Below are positions 1-12,876 of a stretch of 64,000 nt of DNA, piece after piece; position 1 is the stretch's first letter, and each line of letters starts with the position of its first letter. Below the pieces are notes generated by a model. It was not told where the DNA came from, did no database searches, and saw only the letters and a program-made list of their open reading frames with translations. The stretch is from the NCBI GenBank assembly GCA_025267735.1, contig CM046307.1, positions 3,767,258 to 3,831,257 on the forward strand, read 5' to 3'. The position numbers were made by a program, and so were the translations under genes. The stretch comes from Mactra quadrangularis. Taxonomy: Eukaryota; Mollusca; Bivalvia; Venerida; Mactridae.

Positions 1-958
1 TGGATACAACATAATACAATTATACATTATCATACAATACAAATAATGTATGTGTATGAATATAGGAAGGTTATTCGGTCATTGTGTTATAATGTCGTAG
101 TACCGGAAATAGATCTAGTTTATATTTTGGAACTATGGGAAGATGGTATTTATAAGATATGTATTCATAGTTTGGGCATTATCTGCAGCCAGTCATGTCT
201 TTTTGTTTTGGATACAAGGGAAAATAGCTCTAAAACGGTGCACAATTTAGTCAAGGCGTGTTTAAATCTCTCTCACGAAGTCATGCACAACATATCAAAC
301 TCCAAAATTACTCATCAATGATCTAGAACTATACCTGCACCACGACTTGTGCCACTTCACACTTTTGTACCCAGATTGACGATAATTTTGCCATTTTATC
401 ACTTTACATCTCTATCTATAACGTTTAAAAGAGCTATTTTCCTCATTTCATACATTAATTCCGTTTCCAAGTTTAAAGAGGTCTCTCTTCCTATTCTAGC
501 TGAACGTATGTCTGCTAGACAAAGCATGACCTACATGTATTGGTCAAAATGTTATCATTCACTTAATTCCAACTCAAGGTGAACTTGTATGTCTAACATT
601 AGTATCCAAAGGCAACATGTCGTTCATGATAAATGAATTACCTCTGCTCTATGTGTGAACATCACGCCAACTACAATAACGTGTTAAAGAGACAAACTCG
701 ACTTCAAATATTAGTGCATTATACTGAGACAATACACCGATAGCCAAACTTCTTCATTGACACCTAAAGTTAAATAGTAAGATGCCAAACTTAGAAACAC
801 AACTCCTTGCTCTCTAAGAAGCAGTTGGCATGTTACAAAACTCACTTCTTTCAAGACATGGCTCGTAATGGCATCAGTATAACCAAACTATCTATCAGAT
901 TTGCACTCCGACCACAGTGTAATTAAAATCAACGTACCGATAAAAGCCACGAAACCTG
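1..958. other. Unassigned AT-rich flank
   Basis: No coding signature, RNA gene or repeat is recognisable. The open frames at 46-321 and 349-582 show no family motif and look like chance frames. Confidence 0.5.
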
Positions 959-960
959 TA

Positions 961-1285
961 GCCTGTTCAATTACCCTAAACGTTCCAAAACGTTCCGTAA
1001 CGTTACATTCGGAACTCCTCGGTCATTCGCTGCGAATAATCTAATCTAATAAACAAATACAATGTATAAGATCGTTAAGGCAATGAGTGATGTTTCAAAA
1101 TTTATGGACTAAAAACGAAACATCACTCATTGCCTAAACGATCGTATATTTGTTTACTTCAAACCGGTAGTTTTAAAATAGCGTCTAAATACATGTATGT
1201 CCGAGATTATTCGCAGCGAATGGCCGAGGAGTTCCAAATTGAACGTTACAGAACGTTTTGAAACGTTTAGGGTAATTGAACAGGC
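961..1285. mobile_element. MITE-like nested palindrome with TA flanks
   Basis: The left end GCCTGTTCAATTACCC is repeated inverted at the right end, and TA sits immediately outside both ends (959-960 and 1286-1287), as expected for a Tc1/mariner-type target duplication. The inverted match continues through aacgtt-rich sequence and the block around cattcgctgcgaataat, about 80 bases per arm. A second inner hairpin pairs 1070-1096 with 1116-1144. There is no transposase frame, so it would be non-autonomous. Confidence 0.75.
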
Positions 1286-1960
1286 TACTGGCTGACATTA
1301 TTATTGGGTTTAATACCATGTCAATTAGTCCATTTTTTCTCAACTGTCAAAGTTTTAATAATTTTACGGTGATTGAATACACTCTATCTCAATATCACGA
1401 GTGTTGGACAAAGAACACGAAGTCACGGTGAAATGATTCATGTTTTGACAGTTGAAAGAAAACGAACTATACAAATTATAGCGGTCAGCTGATCTTATTT
1501 AGCTATCCGAATTAACATTTGTTGATAACAGGTGCTCATCTAACCTACCCAGTACCCATTAGGCCTACTGACTGCTCCTCCGTATACCATATTAGTGTAG
1601 GAAAACCGTCATTACTTTCAAATGTATTTGGAATAGTGAAACCAGTCTTGATAAGGTTCGAACCAGTAACACACTCGGCACAATATTTAAAATCCTACAC
1701 GTAACCTACTGCGTCTAAAGACCCGATTAGGCATCAATATTGAAATAACAACAAAATATATTACTGAACATTTATATACAAAAAGAGGCTTCATCAATTA
1801 TTAAACCTATTGAAATGGAGCTCTTGCAAAAGAGTTTACTGTTGAAATTCTTGGAACCTGAGTTTAGTACTTAGTCGTTCATTGAATGCAGCGCTTCAAA
1901 ATGAAGTGGTTTCCAACAGTTCTACTTTTCAAGACGGCTGTCGGGATTTCGTAACACTTA

Positions 1961-1970
1961 AGCGCATGCG
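1961..1970. promoter_or_regulatory. NRF1-like palindrome
   Basis: GCGCATGCGC matches the core of the NRF1 consensus. It is isolated in AT-rich sequence and no gene start was identified beside it, so functional status is unknown. Confidence 0.2.
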
Positions 1971-2460
1971 CAAACCACCCACCACTGAGTAATGTGGACC
2001 GGAGATTAAGTCGTCTGAATAAAAACTTGAAATACCACTTAGGACCTATGATGTTGCAGGAAAATGTCAATAGAATCGTACATGTTTTATTTTAATAGAC
2101 ATCCAAGATGTTTATCCTTAAAGCATTTTGTATTGCAATTGATTAAATCAAAGGACTATTCTAACAACGATTTACTCTTAAGGACATTTTAATTCAATCA
2201 CTTTTAAATGTTCGCTAGGCTGAGTCTATACAACTCCAAACTGCGGATCAATTTTATAATTGCAAGTAAACGCCATAAACCGGAAATACATCCTTTGCGT
2301 CTATTGTACTGTACATCCTGTCACAGAGTTTCTCTTCTGGTATGGAAGCAATTTCATAGATTTTTTTCTTTTCCGGATTGGAGAGATTTGTAGCCTACAA
2401 AGTCAACAGATCTTACCTTACTGACGTGTAACACTATAATCATCGTTTTTCTTCGTCAAT

Positions 2461-3140
2461 AATATTTTCTAATCGCCGAGATCAAATAGTGATTTCGCGA
2501 TGTAGAATTGGTCATATTAGATTAACACATTCATACCTTCTCAAAAGAGAGGAAGCACCTAAATGTATACCATGTGACGAGCATTTCAATGACAAACACG
2601 TTCTCCTTGACTGCCATGATCTTAAAGCCACTATATGAAGATATATTCTTCAACAGTAGACTTGAAAACTGTTTTACAACCGTAAAGTTATCAAAATATA
2701 ACATGCATTAAAGACACAACTAACAGTCCACACCATTCTGCTTTCTAAATTTGAGTTTGACAAAGTGTCCAATTCTTAAAAAAGTGGGGTACTTTTATAA
2801 GAGTACACTTTATTTATTTATACGCTGATGTTTATTATAATATACCTGATCCAAAATAGTTTAAAAGCTTAATTATGTAATTCGGAGTAAGTTTTTTCTC
2901 TAATAAGACTTCATCTTTAACATGCTGTGATCAAAACTATTGTTTTGAGTATTGACAGCCGAATTCTACTTTCGGTTTCGATCTACTTTCACGTTGAAAT
3001 ACAATAAATAACATGAACATATTTGAGCAATTTTGCATTTATTTAAAAAAATCTTGTTCATTAGAGGTGTTTGAAATAGATAAATGTCTATTTTCTTTGC
3101 AGTCAAAAACAGTGTTACTTTTGATATAGGGGCTTTAAAG
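2461..3140 (+). mobile_element. LINE 3' end (degenerate ORF2 tail plus 3' UTR)
   Basis: One frame from 2474 to the stop at 2636 encodes ISRCRIGHIRLTHSYLLKRE, followed by a C-x2-C and an H-x4-C pattern (CIPC, HVLLDC). This is the C-terminal tail of many Jockey/CR1/I-type ORF2 proteins. Stops and frameshifts follow, so it is a remnant. The next 500 bases are its 3' UTR, confirmed by a second inverted copy at 14715-15556. No reverse transcriptase core is present. Confidence 0.75.
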
Positions 3141-3300
3141 ACATCCGTGACAAACATTTTAAAGTTGACTCACTTAAAGAACTTTTTAGTCTGTACCATC
3201 ATATGCGATACTTAACTTTTTGAAGGAAATAAATGTATATAATAAGATATAGAGCTGTGCATCATTAATATCGTTTGAATTAATAGTATCATTAATAGCA

Positions 3301-3361
3301 TTCGGCGCGATATGACCTTTTTGTGTTGGTGCGCCGTAAAACCCAAACAACCAAACAAACA
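3301..3361 (+). mobile_element. SINE tail fragment
   Basis: The stretch gatatgacctttttgtgttg..gccgtaaaacccaaacaa followed by caaac repeats matches the 3' tail of the tRNA-Lys-headed SINE at 39078-39387. The tRNA-like head is absent. Confidence 0.6.
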
Positions 3362-3582
3362 ATTCTTATTACGTTTCCAGTGTATTTTTTGTAATAAAGT
3401 AATTTTGGTATTTTATTCATTTGAGATTTGACCGTTCTGGGACATTTAGAGCTAAATCACTGCGCGTGTACTGTTTCCGTTTCCCAAAGAGAGTATAAAT
3501 ATTTGCACTGAAGTTGAACGCTATAAATATGTTTTAGAAAGGCAGGCATAAAATATTCATGATTTTCTTCTCGTCTTTCCTC

Positions 3583-3601
3583 GTAATCTTATAGATTACG
3601 A
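3583..3601. repeat. Short perfect hairpin
   Basis: CGTAATCT-TAT-AGATTACG gives an 8-bp perfect stem with a 3-base loop. It may be the centre of a decayed inverted-repeat element. Confidence 0.4.
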
Positions 3602-4710
3602 TCGTGAGATTGCGAGATTTGGCGCAATGATTAGAGAAGATTGAACGCTAGCAACAACAAATTATATCAGGTCTTGGGACTACTTTTACGCCTTGAGAAT
3701 TCCTAAATTGACACGTACATCATCTGTGTACCTCGAAATTAGTTTACATTTGGGACACTTTAGTTGGTATTCTGTTTTACTTATCTCTAGAATAGATCAA
3801 TCAGTTCTCCAGCCCAAAATGATTGCAAATAAATGGAACTCATTTCTTTTCGTCGCTGGCTCATGAATACGCTTGACGTACAATTCCTTCAGAATTTAGC
3901 CTAGTGTAACTAAACAATACATTGCTTCATTTTCCGTTCGATACATCCCTCATTAATTAGCAATATGAAAAGAATTACTTGAGCCTTAATTACGTTTATT
4001 TGTTGAACAACGTAAGGTTTAATTCAATATGATTAAATCACGTACGAGATTAGACTCCTAGTTTTATTTCTTCATCTCCGTTGACTCAAATCAAATTATC
4101 GGAATAGAGGGTTTTATTTTGTTTTTATTGATATGTTTTTTTTGGAGAAGAAATTCAATGGCTTGTTGAATATCTTCGAATGCAGAAAAAACACAGCGCA
4201 ATAAAATCAGAGCTGAAAAACTCCAGAAAAAATATTTCAAATCAGTTGATTCCTTTTAAGGAAAAAAACCATATTCATCTTAAGCCTTTATAATTTCGCT
4301 GACAGGCTTGAGTAGTTAAGATGTTGATATGAATGTTGTTGTAAAATTGACACTTAATCTCCCGGGACTTCAATCTATCAACTAGGTTTCTTTCTATCAA
4401 AATAATGCTCCATACTCAATGTAACAACGTAGTGTGCTGCCTACGTGGTCGCGTATTTAAGGTAGCTTAATTCATATCATTCCAATTATTCACCTACCAC
4501 TAGGTTGTGTGTTCGATCCCTGCTAAAACCACGAATTTTTATTTTATTATATAAGCTGTTGTAAGAAAGGTGGTTAGATTACGGTAAAACAATTACGGTA
4601 AACATACTAAGTGATTGAGTGAGTGCATTATGACGTGAGAATGAGGATTGCCTCGCTCTCTGTCATTTTCTACCTTGTTTCACAAGACTGCAATGACAAC
4701 CTAAATAAAT
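3602..4710. other. Unassigned AT-rich stretch
   Basis: Nothing convincing is seen. A B-box-like gtgttcgatccct near 4508 could be the trace of an old tRNA-derived SINE, but no head can be aligned. Confidence 0.4.
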
Positions 4711-4713
4711 TGT

Positions 4714-4875
4714 CCCTTTAAAGGTGATGTTTCGACACCTTTGGGGATGTATTAAGGGCCCTTTAAAGGTGATGTTTCGACACCTTTAGGGAAATGTCTG
4801 GTTAAAAGTGGCGTTATGTTACACTGTTCAGGACATGTCCGGTTAACAGTAGCATCGTGTAATACTGTTCAGGAC
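4714..4875 (+). repeat. Two adjacent tandem duplications (45 and 41 bp)
   Basis: The block ccctttaaaggtgatgtttc and its continuation occur at 4714 and 4759. Directly after, a 41-bp unit beginning atgtctggttaa at 4794 is repeated with changes at 4835. Each 45-bp unit contains a 7-bp hairpin (AAAGGTG...CACCTTT). Confidence 0.8.
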
Positions 4876-5210
4876 ACCAACTTTTAATATGAAATAAAAA
4901 CAAATGTAAAATTAGTGATAAAAATGTAAAATTAAGGAGGATCATGAACTTTGAATGATGTAGGTATAATAAAACATGTACACTTGCACACTATATTACA
5001 TCATGTGTGATAAATTTTATTTTGTTTTGTGTTATTGTATATACATTATGTATTTATGGTGGAGGGTTTTTACTTATTATTTTTTTATAATCTATATTTT
5101 TGTACAACGCCATTGAATATGTTATGTAGAAATAGGCGTTTAATCAAATGAAAAAGTTTAAGTTTTAAGTTTAGATGAACAATATTTCTCATTTGATTCT
5201 AGCTGTTTAT

Positions 5211-5242
5211 GGGGGGGGGGGGGGGCGTTAAACGCAACAACC
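5211..5242. repeat. 15-G homopolymer against a SINE-tail remnant
   Basis: Fifteen consecutive G residues at 5211-5225 are followed by cgttaaacgcaacaaccccc, which resembles the SINE 3' tail. Slippage within the tail's short G run is a plausible origin. Confidence 0.7.
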
Positions 5243-5795
5243 CCCAACCAAAGCCACTTTCTACGATTTTCCATCCAAGATAACCTAAAATAAGCAACAT
5301 CTTAAGGCCAATTTGACTAAATGTTAACTTGTCATTATTTTTTACATGAAATTAGCAAAATATTTTAAAATTGAATATTACTAAATAATACACAGCGTTA
5401 TTAATAAAACGTTTATGTTTTGTTAGGTGTTACTCTGATATGCACTCCAAGCAAGCAGACAATTTTTCAGCTCTTGATTGCTTTCGTCATCGCGACGTCC
5501 TAAGTTGATAAACTTATTTCAGTTATCAACAATAAAGGTGGCCATATTGACCTTTCTTGTGACCTTCTCTTGTAACTGACTAGTAAATTGTTCCAAGTAA
5601 TTTCATTTACTCGTAGTACAAGTCTAAAGTTAGAAGATCAATGTTTGTTTACTCTATTTATTCGTCTTTATCACCGACTTGTCATTAGAACCACTAGTGT
5701 GTTCTGTTGTCCAGTGAATGATGAAAACAAACTTATAGACATAGTAGTTCAAATAGTTTATATAATTGTACTTCTTTGGTGAATGTCAATTTTAT

Positions 5796-6081
5796 TCATT
5801 TATACTAGGTTTAACGCCGTGTCAACACATTTTTGTGTTATTTTACGGCGTCTGGCGCAAATAACCTAACTTTCCCGAACCCTATTCTATAACACGTACT
5901 CGCCTACCCTTCCACAAGACCGGAAACTTCTCCATATACCTTATTAATGGAGGAAAATTGACTTTATTGTCAAATTTTCATGGAAGGGTAAAACCTCCCC
6001 GGGTGGGATTCATACCCGTACACCCTTCGGGACACTAGATTCTAAATTCAGGCGCGCTACCAACTGCGCTACCGATCCGGG
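5796..6081 (-). mobile_element. tRNA-derived SINE, family P
   Basis: On the minus strand the head reads cggatcggtagcgcagttgg with a B box near gggtatgaatccc. The right end reads ggcgttaaacc with acggcgt elements. It is nearly colinear with copies at 9952-10240 and 52541-52834. No intact tRNA is present; the parent isotype is unclear. Confidence 0.82.
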
Positions 6082-6084
6082 TTG

Positions 6085-8220
6085 GTGAATATCAAGCCTC
6101 TATACTTGAGTGGTTATCATTGTTGCCTGGAATCAATTACATATAAGCAAATCTCTGATTATAAGTTGCGAGTTCGAATTTAGTTTCTAGTAACGCATTT
6201 GTGTGAACAAGTAGGCAGTTGCTACGGGGCGAGAGTCTAGTTCCGGTGAATAAAAATATTAAGATACGTGTAGTTGGGTTATACGTTCCTCTCGCACTCC
6301 GTTGACTGTTGATAAATCGTTGTATAACAAAACCATCTAACACAATATGTAAATTAACAGCAAGTATGTCGTGAAGTGGTTTAAACAAAAAAAAGTTTGG
6401 ACCCATTGTGTTTAATGTGTGATTCATATCTTTATTAGAACTCCTCATGTGACGTATGTTGCCGTATACACATTCCTGACCTAAGAAAGGACTGTCATGA
6501 AACGTTTGCTCATTGTCTTTTTACTCGAACCTCATGTTGAACGAGCAATCATAACATTGTACGAATTTATTAACATTAGATCATTTTTTTCTTCTGAGAT
6601 TAAAGTGAGTTTGTGTACATGTAGATAGGCTTTAAATAGTTTATTTCCTTTTCATGCTTCGTTTTCTCAACTTAGTTTCACACTCACGCATTTACGTAGG
6701 CGGTTGGGAGTTGACAACAGCATGATTGCTTTATTTTTGCTTGCTCATAACTGATATACAAGAATGTACTAACAGCCAGGATCTTCAGTACGTTTATCAA
6801 CCTCAAAACCTAAAATGAGAGTTTCGTTTATTAAAACTCATAAATTTTGAAATGGAAGAAAGAAAATCAATGCTGCACTCACTTTTTTCCTCATCTGTTT
6901 GGAAACAAATGGTTCATTTAAATAAAAGAATGACTTTTACAATGTTTCCTCTCGACGACTTTCCAGTGCAAAAATTACCCTTTAATAACGTTTTACAAAT
7001 GTACCAGTTTCCCTGTGAGTTTTTACATTTACTGTGTTATTCAATCTTTGACATTTGCTCTTTGTCATTTTGTAATGATACATGTATGTTGTCGTACATA
7101 TGTCATACAAAATATCAGTTTTAGAAAGAAAGGATTTTCATCTTTTTGCGCCTAAATTTGGAAGGCCACTGTGCAACAATATGTTTGATATTTCGCTATG
7201 ATACAGTCTTTGAAGTTATGATTGGAAAGGGCAGATGCCAAAATCTGTGTTTTTGAAGTCACTTGCTCTATGATCTTCTTAAATAGTCATGGTTGCCGTC
7301 GCAGGCAGAACTTTGAGTAGCCCATATAAATCATTTGCTATCCTGGACTCCTGAGAAAATGTTAATATTTGCACAATGGGACTTCACAAACGTATGGTTA
7401 GTGGACAGTCATGGTCGATCAGAAATCCCTAGCCCATTCGTCACCCAACTGTCTATTTCGCGCGCAGCAACTATAATATGCCATGGTTGCTCTTAAGACG
7501 TGCAAATCTTTCCTTTGTCTAAAATTTGATTAATTCTTGTAAATACATGTATATAATTTATCTAATAAGAGTTTCTTTGTTTTTAGAAGATAGTCATATT
7601 GCTTTAGATTCAGAACGTGTTGTTAATAAAGTATATATCCCAAAAGTCACGCACGTTAAGATTGTTGTTATCACGGTTTTTTGATGAAGTACATTTCTTA
7701 TTGTAATTTACTTTTCTTGCTCTTTTCCCATCTTTCATTTCTAGCTTGACATTTTGTAGAGAGTCTACTGCTGGGTGTCAGTAAGTTTAGAAGTTCCAAT
7801 AATTCCCTCGTCCGCAGCTTGATACGCAAGAAAATTAGCACTGTAAATCATAAACCTATCCAAAACTATGATAGAAACTCGCATGAATATTTGATGAAAT
7901 TCCTAGCCTGATATTACATTATCTTATATTAACACGGTAGTCTTGGATTATATATCTTACTCTTAACACCTTGTATTACACTGTTGTTTCATATTTGGTT
8001 AAGTTAAGAAACAGTGTTGTTTTGTTTTTATGATGTAAAGTGTCAAATGACCGTCGCTGACTTGCTGAGAGTAGAGTTACATTTGTTTTACTCTGAAGGA
8101 TTGTTCTGCGATTGACTTCACATGTTGGTTTTTCTTGGGGAGTGCATGGCTCATGTTGTTTGCTCGCTTGGCGTAGATCCCAAAATTCGAGCAACTTGAA
8201 AATAGTCATGATTATATTGT
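6085..8220. other. Unassigned AT-rich stretch
   Basis: Open frames at 6137-6448 (-) and 6852-7124 (+) lack recognisable domains, and no tetraspanin first-exon signature (K-x-x-L-F plus FN before a donor) was found. Confidence 0.4.
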
Positions 8221-8225
8221 ATTAC

Positions 8226-8500
8226 CGCCGGGCTACCTTAGTTGCCAACTGATCGAGGGTCATGGGTTCGATTTTTGTACGGGACATACTCTTGTGAAGT
8301 GTGGTCATAAAATAATTTCTACGGTCATTCTCCCTCTCATTACTGATTCTTAAACATGTAGGACAGTTGTCAGTCACAAACGTAAGTATATGCTAACTGG
8401 CTAACAGCTAAATCCAGAGATTTAGCCTTTCCAGAAACAATGAGTTGGTTTACTGACCGCCGTTATAAAATGTGTTGCTACGACGTTAAACCGAACCGAT
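8226..8500 (+). mobile_element. tRNA-Lys-headed SINE, family L (degenerate)
   Basis: The head gccgggctaccttagttgcc and B box gtcatgggttcgatttt match the tRNA-Lys-like head at 39078. The body shares ggacagttgtcagtcac and ctaaatccagagatttagcc, and the tail gtgttgctacgacgttaaa. Confidence 0.78.
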
Positions 8501-9951
8501 TTATATATATGGCACAAATGGAGATATATCATGCGTTTGCGCAAGTGGTGATGTTTGTCCTTCTGAAACCACGTATTTAGGCGATGGTACTGTCAATAAA
8601 TGTTTTAAATTTGTTTGTCATAAACTGTTTATTAAATTGTACCTCGGGTGAATATTTCATTGTGTATACAATCTTGTTTTTCTTCCATATTTGTACAAAT
8701 ATATTCCCCATAGCATGTCTGCAATCTTATAAAACATCATTTCAAATTTGTCTACGATATGTAATCATCTTTGATTGTTTTTAACCCACTGGTTCTCTCA
8801 ACAAATTGCAAGATGCCAACAGTCTTAAATTGTAGTCCATGCTAGACTGCAATATACTCTATGTCTGATATTTGCAAGTTTTCCTCTCCTTGCTCTGTCG
8901 CTTCATGATCTTGGTTTGATGCTTTCTCATTTACCGTAAATTTAATATATCAGATAGCGGTTCAAAGTCAGCTATAAGCCGGGAACAATATTGTTTGTTA
9001 TATTACCTCCAGGGTTTCTCAACTAATTTTAAATCAAACCTGTAATTTAAAGTTCTTACTGTTCTGTGATTTTCTGCAAAAAAATCATCCTCCGTGAATA
9101 GAAGACAATGCGGGATAAGGGAAATAATTGACGAAACCCAATTACATGGAATCTTTGATTTCCTCAATTTTGCCTGCAAGGTGACATGTTAGGATAGTTT
9201 ATTGTTTTTGTATCGTGGAAAACACCGCCGTTGTAGTTATATATGTAACTGTTCGATATGTGTTAGGATACTAGGCAATGTATTCAAATGGCCATTTGAA
9301 ATAACCAACTTGGAGACCTTGACGCTTTTCCAAGTCATCGAGATGAAGTAAATGTCCACTATCAGGACCATCAAAATAGATGATCTTAAAAGCAAAATGG
9401 TTTTGAAACGATGTACATGGACATTTTTCTTGTTCAATTTATCCATTAAAGACTTCGAAATCGTCAAAAGAGAGCATGATTTTGCCATAAATAAGGTGTT
9501 TTTCATAGCAGACTTTTACAGTAGATCACTGCGTCTCGTGTGGATCATTTCTTTCTGTATAGTTTTCACTGCTACAAATAATATTGTCTAATCTCTTCTG
9601 AGAGTTTCTTAAGTCATTCATTTAATCCGATTTGCCTGAAAAGAATTAAAAATTCTTAAGAATATGTAATTATGCATTGGTGCTCATTCCTTGTGGGCAA
9701 ATGTATTTTATATCATATTAAAAATTAATCAAACTGTCTGACGGATTTGATTAATTAAACATATTGCATCACAAGAAGCTTTGATTTCATCCTTCATAAA
9801 GGGCAATTGTTTCATTTTTGTATAATTTAATTGGTAAAATTCAATGAAACTTTTGCAAAAGGGTCAATTCAATGAAAGCACATGTTAAAGTTCAAATAAA
9901 TGTTGTTTCTTTCATTACTTGTAATTGATTTCAACTCATGTTTAGGGCAAT

Positions 9952-10240
9952 AGTTTATTTATACTGGGTTTAACGCCGTGTCAACACATTTTTAGGTTAT
10001 TTTACGGCGTCCACCGCACCTTATCTAGCTTTCTTGAATCCTTGTCTATAACCAGTACTCACCTACACTTCACAAGGCCGAACAATTCTCCATTTACCTT
10101 ATTAATGGAGGAAAATTGAGATTGTTGCCAAATGTTTTTGGAAGGGTATAACATTAACCTCCCCGGGTAGGATTCGATCTCGTTCCCCTTCGGGACTCTA
10201 GAAATCCAGGCGCGCTACAAACTGCGCTACCGACCCGGGT
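9952..10240 (-). mobile_element. tRNA-derived SINE, family P
   Basis: Same structure as 5796-6081: tail tttaacgccgtgtcaacaca on the left (plus reading) and tRNA-like head cgcgctacaaactgcgctac on the right. Minor insertions and substitutions mark it as an old copy. Confidence 0.82.
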
Positions 10241-11440
10241 TTTTAGGATAATAAATTGCATTTTTTGGATAATACAAGATAGGGGATTCCTATGTGAAAG
10301 CTTCTAAAATATAGATATTAAAATCATTAGGATTTTAAAAATTTTGAAGTTCCAGTCATGGTACTTGTGGTAAACCAAATACAACGAAATCTGATGAGAA
10401 TCCATTTATATATAAAAAGCATGTAAATGGCTGAGGGAATTTGATAATATCAACATATGAAACTATTATTTCATTTAATGGAAGTTGCTGTCATAAGATA
10501 GCTTATAAATCTTTATTATACATGGTTATATAACTCAAACTGTGTATTTTATATATCTTCCAGATATATGTTAGCATTAAAAACTTTATTTACCAATACC
10601 AAGATTTTAACATTAAATATTCATACGCCTCCTGGGAGTATCGTACATATAAGGAATAGCTATGTATTTACATTTTAATGGACCGATAAATTTCTCAGTG
10701 TGAATTGTTTTACATATCTGCTTGTTGTCTCTAAAGACGTTAAAATTCAATTTTGAAACAACAAAAAGATCGACCCCTTTAACATTGGAGATACGAAACA
10801 AATTGAATTTTAAGTGTTTTACGTGGCTTGGTGCATGTCCTTCAAATTTTCCATTTCTTAACGCTGTAAGCTTCATTGTTAGTTATTTTAAGACTTCCCA
10901 TTCATAAATTGATTATAAATATTTTTATACAAAATGTATTGCATTATTCAAACATCAAACGGTGCCGCTATGATGTATCATACAGTGTTTTATTTATTTT
11001 AAACATATGTGACATTTCTCATCCTAATCAATGTACGTTCTACTTACAGATCTTATTTTACTATATGTTTTCTGTAATTGTTACAGTATTCTGAATGAAA
11101 GCTTATAATTATTAACTGTACAATATTGAACTTCAAATTCAGAACTGATATGACGTTCACAACAGCATTATAACCAAATACTCGAGGCCATTATGGGAAA
11201 AACACAGCCTTTATGAAATACGTCGGCTGTTATGAAATTCAAACATTTTGATTGGTTCCAAATCTCATACTGGCCGAGTTTTCGTATAAAGACCGTTTTT
11301 TTTTCTTTCCATAGAAAAAAATGCCGCCATTTTGAATATTGCTACTATCTGGGTGATTTTATATAGGGACCCTATCTGCGACCACTTTTGCGTCTGATAA
11401 TTATAGTTAATTAATAAAATTGTCAGTAATTAAGTGTGGT
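10241..11440. other. Unassigned AT-rich stretch
   Basis: No exon or repeat could be supported. Overlapping frames at 10613-11094 on both strands are low complexity. Confidence 0.4.
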
Positions 11441-11451
11441 AATAATGGCCT

Positions 11452-11511
11452 TGTTATTTGGCTTCAGACTGCGGCTTCAGGCTAATATGACTGTCTTCAG
11501 TCAAATAACAA
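11452..11511. repeat. Imperfect hairpin, MITE-like
   Basis: TTGTTATTTGGCTTCAGAC at the left pairs with the inverted GTCTTCAGTCAAATAACAA at the right, with one or two mismatches, over a 60-base span. Confidence 0.55.
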
Positions 11512-11599
11512 AGACGTCATGAAAACACTTGTTAACATTTCACAAATGATTCTGATAGAAAATTGTACCGTGATGTACTAGTACTCTTTCGTTGTCCTT

Positions 11600-11882
11600 T
11601 ATTACATCTAACGATATCTGGGGCTGTGATGCAGTACGTTATGCACAGGTCCTTGAATCTAGTGTCCCGAAGAGGTTGCTTGTTTGAGTCTCGCCTGGAT
11701 GGTTTTTACCTTCCACGAGGTTTCGACAATAAAGTGGATCATCCATTACTCTAGCGGTATACAAATAGTTCTCAGCATTAGAAGGATAGATAAGATAAGT
11801 TCTGGTTATAGTCTAAACATATGTCCATGGTGAGCTAGGTAAAAAGATCATAATTGTGATGACACGGCGTTAAATAAAAATT
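11600..11882 (+). mobile_element. tRNA-derived SINE, family P (very degenerate)
   Basis: Segments in order match the family: gatgcagtacgttatgca (head), gtttgagtctcgcctgg (B box region), accttccacgaggtttcgac, ctggttatagtc and the tail tgacacggcgttaaataaa. The open frame at 11563-11754 is inside it and not a gene. Confidence 0.65.
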
Positions 11883-12589
11883 AGAAGCGTCTTATTTGTC
11901 CCGTAGTACATCTCATTGTTTAGAATTTGCTATTTTTTTGGCGGTTTGCCTTGAACCTTCCTAGTGCAGATCTGTATATCAGAGTTGAAATCCTTCTTAA
12001 TGGACTACAAAGTTGGCGTTAGTCTTTTCAGTCAATGCAACTCAATAGTGTTTCTTTGTCTTAAATATAAAACTCATAACTGTCCTGACCTATACCGGGT
12101 CCATTCGGCTAAAACATAGTACTGGAACACCACACACATTCTGTCACTCTGTTGTTGTTGCAAAATAAAAAACTAGACACTCTAAATCACACCAATGACA
12201 ATTCCAGCATGTCGATTAAAGCACAAGCATCCGTCATGCCAGAGTTCCCTGAGGCCCGATACGTCATGTTCATCCCATGTTAAATGCAGTATTAGATTTT
12301 TATACATTTTTAAGATGAGGTTCATTGGTCTCAAGACTTGAAAAAAGTGTCTTGCGTGATTGATGCCTGAATGATGGTGAAAACAACTAGATGCATGTAT
12401 TCCAGTGGATTTTTTGTAGAGAGCGAATATATCAAATAATTTAACACAATGACACGGGCGACATTTTTCAGGAATTACAGCATGGGTTAGAGTTTTCAGT
12501 ATTTTTATTGATTTCAGTATTTTGTAAATAAAGTACAAACGTGTCTAATTTAGTTTTTTTTTAATTTTACGTTTTCAATATACATGGAT

Positions 12590-12733
12590 CATAATTGGCG
12601 TGGGTCAATGTGGACAGTTGGTCGCTACGCTCAGCGTCATGTTTGAGTAAATTCGATCGGGGGAGTTAAAAGTGGTCGTTGTCGGCAGATGGTCGCTCTT
12701 ATCAGATGGTCGTTAGCACAGGTTACACTGTAT
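12590..12733 (-). mobile_element. DNA transposon terminus-like sequence (pogo/Tigger type)
   Basis: Minus strand reads cagtgtaacctgtgctaacg followed by repeated gaccatctg/gacca blocks. This resembles the cagt-aacct-gcgacca termini of Tc1/mariner superfamily elements. Only one end is visible and there is no transposase. Confidence 0.4.
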
Positions 12734-12876
12734 TTCAAACTTTCAAATTCTTAGTTTTCAACGTCCATCCATGATAAAGGAACATCAGACAGGGTTCACT
12801 TTTCTGTAAAAGTTTCTAAAATCAAGAAATCAGGAATTTTGAAAATTTGACTTAAACCAATATTTTTCTATTTCAG

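Noticed and set aside
12182..12538. 118-codon minus-strand open frame upstream of tetraspanin 1
   Set aside because: No domain, no splice context and no match to known motifs; looks like a chance frame.
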